Below, piece by piece: positions 11,655-19,956 of a stretch of 64,000 nt of DNA. Each line of letters begins with the position of its first letter. Position 1 is the stretch's first letter. Position numbers and translations under genes: made by a program. The DNA comes from Ampelomyces quisqualis (lineage: Eukaryota > Ascomycota > Dothideomycetes > Pleosporales > Phaeosphaeriaceae), in the NCBI GenBank assembly GCA_018398575.1, contig JAGTXZ010000018.1:1798001-1862000 (forward strand), read 5' to 3'. The notes under the pieces are model-generated. The model was not told the origin of the DNA, did not search any database, and was given only the letters and a program-made list of their open reading frames with translations.

Positions 11655-12997
11655 ATGGCGCCTATGGTCAGTCTGCGGGCGGTGCCGGCCGCACTGCGAG
11701 GGGCGACAGCCCGTGGCGAAGATGCGCTGCGCCATGCGATGCAGACCAGAGGCATGGCAGCACGTGACGTCCCGCCGCCGACGAGTGCGCTGGCGAGGCG
11801 CATGGCCGCCGGGAAGCAGGCGAAACCTTTTTCCGACTTCCTGACGGACACGTTCGGCAGACAGCATGATTACCTGCGCATCAGCATCACCGAGCGATGC
11901 AATCTGCGGTGTCTGTACTGCATGCCCGAAGGTGCGCTCCCGCTCTCAACTGCCCCGCGCCGGTACTAACCCCGACCCTTCCACCAGAGGGCATCCCACT
12001 CTCGCCCGACGCGCACATGCTCACCACGCCCGAGATCTTCTACCTGTCCTCGCTCTTCGTCTCGCAGGGCGTCACCAAGATTCGTCTCACGGGCGGCGAG
12101 CCCACCATTCGCCGCGACATTGTCCCGTTGATGCAGCAGATCGGCAGCCTCCGCTCGAGTGGCCTGCGCGAACTCGCCCTGACGACCAACGGCATTGCCC
12201 TGCACAGGAAGCTGGATGCCATGGTCGAGTCTGGGCTGACCGGCGTCAATCTCAGCTTGGACACGCTGGATCCCTTCCAATTCCAGATTATGACCCGGCG
12301 GAACGGCTTCGAGGCCGTCATGAAGTCGATCAACCGCATCCTGCACATGAACAAGCTGGGCGCAAATGTCAAGTTGAAGGTCAATTGTGTCGTAATGCGC
12401 GGACTCAACGAGCGTGAGATCCTGCCGTTCGTGGACTTGGGCCGCGACAAGGAGATTGAAGTGCGCTTCATCGAGTACATGCCCTTTGGCGGTAACAAGT
12501 GGAGTCAGGGCAAGATGATCAGCTTCCAGGAAATGCTCCACACCATCCGGACAAAGTATCCCGATCTGACGCCAGTTCCAGGACACAAGAACGACACAAG
12601 CAAGACGTACAAAGTCCCTGGCTTTGTCGGCAAGGTCGGCTTCATCACGAGTATGACCAAGGACTTTTGTGGGTCTTGCAACCGACTACGAATAACAAGT
12701 GATGGCAATCTCAAGGTCTGTCTGCATGGCAATGCCGAGGTATCGCTTCGCGATGTCCTGCGACAAGGCAACAACGGGCAGCCAATCGATCAAGAGGCTT
12801 TTGAACGCATCAAGCAGATCGAGATGGATCGACACGAGAGCCGCTTGAGCGATGACACAATTTTCGGCTGGGGTCAACGAGAACGCGAACTGCTCGACGT
12901 CGTAGGAGCAGCCGTGAAGCGGAAGGCTGAAAAACATGCCGACATGGGTGATCTCGAAAACTTGACGAATCGGCCGATGATCTTGATTGGTGGGTGA
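11655..12997 (+). CDS. cnxABC: Molybdopterin precursor synthase, MoaA (MOCS1A/CnxABC N-terminal) unit
   Basis: Radical-SAM GTP 3',8-cyclase, the first step of molybdenum cofactor synthesis. Exons 11655..11931 and 11988..12997 (56-nt intron with a GTACTAAC branch site) give 428 aa. The first 55 residues are rich in Arg/Ala with few acids, like a mitochondrial presequence. The SAM-cluster motif C-x3-C-x2-C is at residues 82-89 (CNLRCLYC). The C-terminal cluster is FCGSCNRLR followed by VCLHG. The frame ends exactly in Gly-Gly-stop (MILIGG), the C-terminal double glycine known to be essential in MoaA/MOCS1A. A GTGGGT donor overlaps those glycines, and splicing there to 13231 would bypass the stop and join this unit in frame to the downstream MoaC frame. 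Confidence 0.92.
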
Positions 12998-13230
12998 AAC
13001 CCGGATCCATTCTTCTCCTTTCTACGATCGCTATGTCTGGATGTTATCATGATACCACGGTGGTCTTTGCATGGACGTCATTTTGAGCAGCTTTCTCTCA
13101 CTTTCTTTTGTGAGCCTACATTGCCAAATTACGTAAAAAGCTTCTTGCCTACATACAGCATATACAGCACATTGCTCTCCAGTCAAGTCCACCGTCAGGT
13201 GTCGTGATGCACAATGCTAACTGTTCGTAG

Positions 13231-15914
13231 ACAGGTCAAGGCCTATTGCAAGCTCCCGCCTCCAGAGGTCAGCACTTTTTGGTGCGCCTACATCTCCTGT
13301 GTCGCCTTATTCGTTCCTCAATGGAGCTGTTTCGCCGAGCACGCTTTCCGTTCGATCATACCATGTAGACACAACGCAACCAGATTTCAGAAAAAAGCCA
13401 CACGAATCACTCCCAACAAGAGCCCAAGGACCGTCCCCATCAAAGAACAAAGTGCCTGAGCAGATGAATATGAAAAACGCAACGCCCCTGCGAAGAGCCC
13501 AACATCATCTACGAGCCGTGTATGAACACGGCATCGAAAACTCTGTAATTCCCAGGAACTACTCGCAAATACGACGAAAGTACAATATGACCGACTCGAT
13601 CTACGACACCTATTGGCGTCTTGCAGCCGGAAGCCAGTTGACAGGCGATGCTACCGCAAGACATAGTGGTGCCGAGGCACGGCATGAACTTGAACGAGTG
13701 AAGATACAAATGCTTGCTTCCACAGAGGACAACGAGGTAGGTAGCATCCCGAGTCATGAGAGCTTAATGACGGAGGCGAAAGAGCTTGGTAAGACGACGA
13801 GGAGCGCGTTCAGAAAATTGACTGAAGACATCCATGGCTTGGTCAAGGATATAGATGAACTGAGCAGCAAAGGAGTACGTGTGAGGAGTTTTCAGGATCC
13901 AGTGAAGAGTTTGCAGAGTCCAATGAGGAGTTTGCAGAGTCCAGAGGTACGGTACGACGACTCTGAACCCCGTGCGCGCCTTACAAAGCGTGCGAAATGG
14001 CGGCGAAACAAAAGACTCGCTAGTCAAGAGGTAGAACGGAACATGGCAGTTGAGCAGATAGCCTTAAAACGTGCAGAGTTTCGGCGAGCCAAAGCTGTCA
14101 CCGCAAAGATCAAGCGACTCACAAGGTTGAACCAGCTGGAACGGCGCAGCGAAGAACTGCAAGAGGAGCTAGAAACTTTGCGAAGGCTACAAGCTGAGCA
14201 GGAAGCCAATCGAATTGAGAGGGCCAAAAGAGGGCAAACACTTACCCGAGAAGAAAAGGAGCAATCTGCTCATCTGAGCGATGTCCTAGATGTGGCCACT
14301 GACAAGTTCATCGCTGAATACGGACCATTGGCAGCAGCTGAACGACGTCTCAGGCCCGAATATCGAATATTTCCATCCTTCCGCGTATCTCTACCGGGTC
14401 AGGAACTCACGCCAAGCGACCAACTTCGTCTCCAGGTTCCTGCATCTGGTAAGATAGTGATCGATTCCGACCTGACTATAACTCTCTTTGCAGTCACTGC
14501 GACGCTGAGGAAACAAGTCAATCAAATGCAGGATCGTCTCAAGGCCTCGTACCCACGCATCGATACCTTGCCCTGGGATGTATCGAGAAGTGATAACCGC
14601 CACAGTCTGCAGGTATGGCTCAAGATCATGGCTGGTAGATGGCAAATGCGTCACGAAAATACTGAGGATCCGTCCCATGGCGACGCTGAGGTTCTGGCCA
14701 TTTTGGACCAGATGGTGCGAGATCATGATCTGACCAACGCCTCTGCTACTCGTATGGCAGAGAAGTGGAAACAGATTATGAGGAACAGGGAATCTGGTTC
14801 AGTGAACAAGGATTCTCCGGATGTGAAGGTGGACGAGGCGCTTGATTGGGATAAGTCCAGCGCAGGCGGTATGGGCTTTTTGAAGTCTGATAATGGCGAC
14901 AACGACACAGTGGGAAGTGGTTGGCGATTCGAGCCAAAGAGTACCCCACGTGCTACGCAGAACCATGAGGTCGTTTCTGAGAAACCGACGAAGCGGGACC
15001 GGGACTCCATCAACTCGGATGGCTTGAAGGAATTGATGGCTTCCGTGCAGCCTCGTAAGCACATCCCATTCACGAAGCCCACATCCCACACTAGGCGGAC
15101 AAGCTTCAAGGATTCCACAGCCACTCCTCGAGTTGAGCCGCCTAGCTCATCGACTTTCGACGATATGGACGCGCACAAACTCGCCGCGCCACCCAGCAAA
15201 ACGAAGAGCGTCACATGGAGTCCAGGAGGTAAAACAACAACCAACATCTCGCCCACTTGCCGTCTATACTCGACATGCTCCCGACATCCCCTCGATCCCG
15301 TTGTTACTCCCAGCCCCACCGATACTCCTGCAATCAGCACTACATCAACGCCAACACTCCCACACCTCACACCCTCCGGCTCGGCACACATGGTATCCGT
15401 CTCGTCCAAAGCACACACCGTCCGTACCGCCGTCGCCGTCGGAAAAGTATACTTCAGCAACCCGACACCCTTGTCTCTGATAAAAAGCAATTCTCTCAAA
15501 AAAGGCGACGTCCTCAGCGTCTCGCGCATAGCAGGCATCATGGCCGCGAAAAAATGTCCCGATTTAATTCCGCTGTGTCATCCCATTGCGCTTACGCATG
15601 TAGCCGTGGAATTGAAACTCTTCTCTCCTCTTGCTCCTCCCTCGTCGACTCCCACCCACCTCGAGCACACGCATAAAGCACAAGATAACATTGGCTTCGG
15701 CCACGTCGCTGTTGAAGCGCGCGTTTCCTGCACGGGCCCGACGGGCGTGGAAATGGAAGCGCTCACGTCGGTCATGGGCACGGCGCTGAGTGTGGTGGAT
15801 ATGTGCAAGGCGGTAGACAAGTGTCAGCGCATTGGGGGTGTGAGGGTTGTGTTGAAGGAGGGGGGGAAGAGCGGGGTTTGGAGGGAGGAGGGGTGGGTGA
15901 GTTTGCAGGAATGA
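13231..15914 (+). CDS. cnxABC: Long coiled-coil region fused to MoaC (MOCS1B/CnxABC C-terminal) unit
   Basis: Second half of the cofactor locus. MoaC (about 15390-15914) converts the MoaA product to cyclic pyranopterin monophosphate. Its key motifs are visible: LIPLCHPIALTHV (catalytic His), GVEMEALT (two Glu) and DMCKAVDK (Asp and Lys). Before it, in the same open frame, lie about 650 residues of no recognised family: an Arg/Ser-rich start (SRLQRSALFG ... STLSVRSYH), a Lys/Arg/Glu-rich coiled coil (about 13980-14260), and a Ser/Thr-rich linker. The open frame runs upstream of its first ATG (13464) to a CGTAG acceptor at 13230, so the start is probably spliced onto MoaA. A 45-nt stop-free intron (14449..14493, GTAAGA..TTTGCAG) is likely. 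The fully spliced fusion, join(11655..11931, 11988..12989, 13231..14448, 14494..15914), would be 1305 aa. Confidence 0.8.
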
Positions 15915-16653
15915 AGCAGTTGCTTTTGTACGAGGACTTGTTTGTGTGCCTGTTTGGGGGCGGCTTGTGGTTGAGTTTAGCATTAGCATTAGCATTAGCA
16001 TTAGCGTTAGCATGGGCGTGAGATGGGAGGGTGTTCTACTGGTGCTCAAAATTCACTCCCCTCGAGATAAAATTATTTTCATCTTCTGATCCCCACGCGT
16101 TTATAAGTGTTGACATTAACGAATATTTCTATCTTCTTCATGCACTCAACTTCTCCTGTCGCTAGCCCTTCACCGATACAACTACAGCAAGACGTCGACC
16201 TGCATGTTCAAACTAAGTGCAAACGGAAAAGAAAACTCAGGCTCGCCAAGAAAATCTAATAGTGCTTTGTGACAGCGAGAGAGAAATGGAATTGTCACAA
16301 GTACGAAGTTAACGGTAAAAGGCAATTAGTTCCCCCAGAGTGTGACGTGCGGTGTGTGACGTATAATGAAAGTGCTTGTACACTAGCTAGCCGGGCTACG
16401 TATCTTGAGATCTAGAGTGACCAGCCACATCTGCATCACACCGTACAACGACAACGACAACAATAACAACAACGGGAACAGTGACAGTGATATCTCTCTG
16501 TGCCAAAAGCCTGATCACATCACACCCAACAGCACAAATCGCACATCGCACATCGCAACATACACATATGCATGTGCATATGCCGTTAACTCTCCCACCA
16601 TCAGCTAACCACATCATCTCCACCTCCCAATCCCAAAACCACACCCAATCACC
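15915..16653. other. Intergenic, promoter of the small secreted protein
   Basis: Holds the 3' end of the MoaC gene and the leader of the small secreted protein gene, with a CAACAACAATAAC-like tract (about 16443-16475) typical of fungal 5' UTRs. No gene seen. Confidence 0.5.
15976..16012. repeat. Hexamer repeat (ATTAGC)
   Basis: About six copies of a TTAGC-containing hexamer (TTTAGC, ATTAGC four times, GTTAGC) just after the MoaC stop codon. This is a short microsatellite; the unit is not the fungal telomere unit TTAGGG. Confidence 0.85.
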
Positions 16654-16968
16654 ATGCGTCCCGAAATCATCCTCCTCATCGCCACCGCCGCTCTCGCCGC
16701 CCCTAGGCCCCTACACCACCTCAAACCAGCCCTTCCCCGCGCCGTCGACGCCATGGTCTTCGACCCAGACGCGCATGTTGTTCAACGAAACGAAGTAATC
16801 GCCAACCCTGCACGTCTTCACGACACGCCCGCGGACGGCAAGCACGAGGATTCCGGAGGTGATGCGCACTTGGATGAGGGGGAGCAGTCGTCGGTGCTTT
16901 TGGATCCTTGTCAGCAGTTTCTTGATCAATGTCAGCCGATGATTGATCCGCCGTGCGTGATACTGTGA
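16654..16968 (+). CDS. Small secreted protein with C-terminal CVIL
   Basis: A 104-aa single-exon frame. Residues 1-16 are a clear signal peptide (hydrophobic IILLIATAALA, cleavage likely after ALAA). The mature part is acidic, with many Asp, His and Pro, and has three Cys (86, 93 and 101) crowded near the end (DPCQQFLDQC ... PPCVIL). The last four residues, Cys-Val-Ile-Leu, have the form of a CaaX prenylation box, odd for a secreted protein because prenylation occurs in the cytosol. The ATG at 16654 sits in a good context (CACCATG) after a CA-rich leader. No family recognised; a small effector-like or pheromone-like role is only a guess. Confidence 0.65.
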   Translation: MRPEIILLIATAALAAPRPLHHLKPALPRAVDAMVFDPDAHVVQRNEVIANPARLHDTPADGKHEDSGGDAHLDEGEQSSVLLDPCQQFLDQCQPMIDPPCVIL

Positions 16969-17684
16969 GAGAAGGTGACGGAATGTAAATTGATATGGGG
17001 GGATGTGAGAACGAGGACGTAACTAGGTTGAGACACTTTACATTCCGACTTGTTATGCAATATTACTGAGCCCGTGAATCTTTAAAGCGAATGCTGCATG
17101 ATGATACAACATAGTGATCAGCAAATTCGAAGTGTGGTGACCCCCACGAGCCCACGTGTCGCGGCCATTGGTGTTTAGATCTGGTACGAGGAGGGTCCTT
17201 TGTCATGAGCAGCTCCAAAGATGGAAGTCGTACACCAGGATGCACCTAGAGTTAAAGGCGAGAAGGCCTCGGTTTTATCCAGGTCATTGTGATGTCCGCG
17301 GTAAATCCGTTCTGCTGTACGGTATGGTGTAGGTATCTGGCGATCTTTGACACGTGTCTGGATGTTCAAGACACGTGCACCTTCCATGCTCACGATCTCG
17401 GCGCCTTCCATTGTATACTTGGTCATGCAACTCGTATTCCTCACTCTTTTATGGCCTCCCGTCTTGATACCAACGACGCCCTCCGCACCTTGCTTTCCTA
17501 GCACTGTAGGTCGACTTACGCGGCGGGATTAATACCAACCCTGCCATTGAAGTTTGTGTTGAGAAGACGTAAGAGTACGGAAAAACGAGAATTTTGTACA
17601 TGAAGGAAATATTGTGAACGTTCATAGCGCGGGTCGGATACTCATTTCTTTGTAGATGTTGACGAAATTTGCCGTGTCTGGTAT
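16969..17684. other. Intergenic, convergent 3' ends
   Basis: Lies between the secreted protein gene (+) and the sulfotransferase-like gene (-). A minus-strand frame of about 109 codons (17175-17504) has no Met-led start in good context and no motif I recognise. Confidence 0.45.
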
Positions 17685-19275
17685 CTAGACCTTGATAGCA
17701 AATTGCTTCAAGTATTCATAATTTTCCACATTGGCCGCAACAGTGTCACGAATGACTTCTGCGCCCTCTTTACCATACTTCTCAGACCACTCGGCGAAGA
17801 GTTGCTCATCGCTCTTGGGTGCCTTCTTCTACGTGGACGTCAGCAAGAATGTATAAACATTCAGAAAGCAATGAACTTACGTGAGTCCTTGCCCTCAACT
17901 CCTTGCTATCAAGCGCATCCTCATGGAAACCCTTCCATTTCTCAAATGCCTCTTTAGCGATCTCCTGATCTTTCTCGGTGTTCCAGATCAACATCTCAGG
18001 CTCCCATTTGATTCCAGTTGTCTTGCAAAATGCTTCAATCATGCCGGATGGGTTATCCAGCAAGTCATCTGCATCGATGACACAAATCTCAACCCCTTCA
18101 GGCTTGCCATTGGTTGCGTTTGCAGACCCGTTAGCTTTCTCTGGCTGACCGGCGAGCTTAGGACCAATTTGACCCTCGCTGCGCAAATAATCGAACAGGC
18201 GTCGGAGCTCTTCGTAGCCAGCTTCGTCCGGTCGGAAGTTGTAAAACCCAGTCAACTTGTCGAGTGGTGGAATTGTGCAGCGGTAGTAGCTGGGAATGCT
18301 GTTGCGGGGGTGGCGGATGAGGAAAGTGAAATGGTAAGTTGCGAGAAGATCTGCGGGAATGACCGTGGGGTTGTCAGGCTCTCCTTGTGTTGAATATGGG
18401 TAAGGTGGGCCGTCTTTATCGATGGTCTGGGTGGGCGAAAGCTGGTTGGTGTCTGTTCCGACGCCGCGGCGGTAGTTTGAAAGGGACGGCGCCACTGTTG
18501 AAGGTTTCGTGTTTGGCGGTATCCAATACTGTGCCATGTCCTTGATGAATGCGCGTTTACCCTAGTAAATGTGAGTTCATGATGTCGCTGACTAGCTCAT
18601 AGCAATTTGCCGTGTCGTGAACGGACAGACACCAGAAGACTGTTCGCATATGAGAAGCAAAAAGGACGCATGGTGTTGTCGCACGAAAATGCTGCGTGAT
18701 CACCACTGATCGCGTAGACAACACATCGAGAAACCCCATGATGCTGTTCCTCCCGACTGAGGCATCACATGAGATGAAAGCCCTCCTGCGCAATGAAGCC
18801 ACACGTATGCGTCAACCGCGAGCTAGCGGCATATACTGCATGTAATGTACGTATTGGCGAACAAGAAAAGTCGGCCGGGAATTATAAACGGTAGCCCCTT
18901 GCAAAACAGCGACAATTCAATAACTTTTGCAACAGAATCTGAGCATTGAGATTGAGAAAATCATACATACCTCTGAGTTCTCTTTTGCGATCTGATCAAA
19001 TATGGTTCGGTATGTGCTCTCCGAGTACCCGCTCTCTTTCCTCGCCTGAGGATCGCTCTCATATCGCTCAGCAAGCCGCTCTGGGCCAAAGTAATATGCG
19101 TCGCCAAAAGGCTCGTGTACACATTGAAGTGTGCTGTGACGGGTCATGAAGACCTAGAACAAATGGTAAGCAGCAAGCTCCTCGTCGCTGTCAAATTGCA
19201 CAGGATCCATACCCGCTCGAAGGCCGTCGAGCAGGCCCTTGGGTGCGTAGCCACGAATATGGGCTTTTGCGACAT
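17685..19275 (-). CDS. Sulfotransferase-like P-loop protein
   Basis: Four exons, complement(17685..17828, 17881..18561, 18971..19153, 19213..19275), encode 356 aa. The start is typical of a fungal sulfotransferase-like P-loop family: PIFVATHPRACSTAFER is the PAPS 5'-phosphosulfate-loop type motif, followed by VHEPFGDAYYFGPERL. Later, FLIRHPRNSIPSYYR matches the second nucleotide-binding (3'-phosphate) motif. The C-terminal exon continues the frame with KKAPKSDEQLFAEW and ends AIKV. Introns of 59 and 52 nt are ordinary; the middle one is 409 nt, unlike all others nearby. The substrate is unknown and sulfotransfer has not been shown for this group as far as I know. Confidence 0.78.
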
Positions 19276-19956
19276 GACGGGATGGATTTCGTCTTCGCGA
19301 GAATCTATGTTGCAAGTATCCTCCGAAGTAGTGAAAAGCAATCGAAGGCAGCTCAGGTACGTCTCAATCCAAGCGCGCAACTCTGCCCCTCCAACACGAA
19401 CGGGCCCACGCAAAGACTTATATAGAGGGTAGGGCGCCTAAAGGAGCAGCGTTTGGAAGTACGGTATGGCAGTATCGCGGCAACGCGGAGTATAGCGAGA
19501 CGGAAAAGCAAGCGTGGCGGACGGGCGTTTGTGCCGTGACGTAGTCGTGGGACGCTAGCCCTTTCATCTCATGCAGCTTGCGATTGCCCGGCGGAACATC
19601 GCACGCTAGCAAACTCCAGGTGCCTCCACCACGCACCGCTTGACAGGACGATAGAAGGCTATTCGCGCAATCCAGACCTCAGCTGATGGACATCTCAGAG
19701 CACGACATCGTGTGGCTACTTTGCGTTGTCTAGGAACAGTATGATTGCCGCGGAGGCCGAAGTCCATCGCTGGCGTATTCAATTATGTTGGCCCTGGGGA
19801 ATCTATTCTCTTCTAGGATATGTCTTTGTCTGGGGTATAGTAGTAGCATCATCATTACTCGTGATTCGCTGGACACGTGTGACCAAAACGCCCCCGCTAT
19901 GCTTGTAGTATTGTCCACAAATGCTTACATGTCTTGCTTCCACATCTGAGACGTGC
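19276..19956. other. Intergenic
   Basis: Contains the promoter of the sulfotransferase-like gene and the 3' region of RDH54. Nothing further seen. RDH54 may extend into it: an intron at about 19990-19944 would give a slightly different C-terminus. Confidence 0.45.

Noticed and set aside
15976..16012. TTAGC hexamers as an internal telomere-like repeat
   Set aside because: The unit is ATTAGC, not TTAGGG, and only about six copies exist; it is an ordinary microsatellite in a 3' region.
17175..17504. Minus-strand 109-codon open frame as a gene
   Set aside because: No good start codon, no motif, and it overlaps the 3' regions of two convergent genes. A tested upstream exon would need a 22-nt intron, which is too short.
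18557..18802. Minus-strand 81-codon frame inside the long intron as a separate gene
   Set aside because: It overlaps the intron acceptor and the next exon of the sulfotransferase-like gene, has no recognisable motif, and is best explained by chance.
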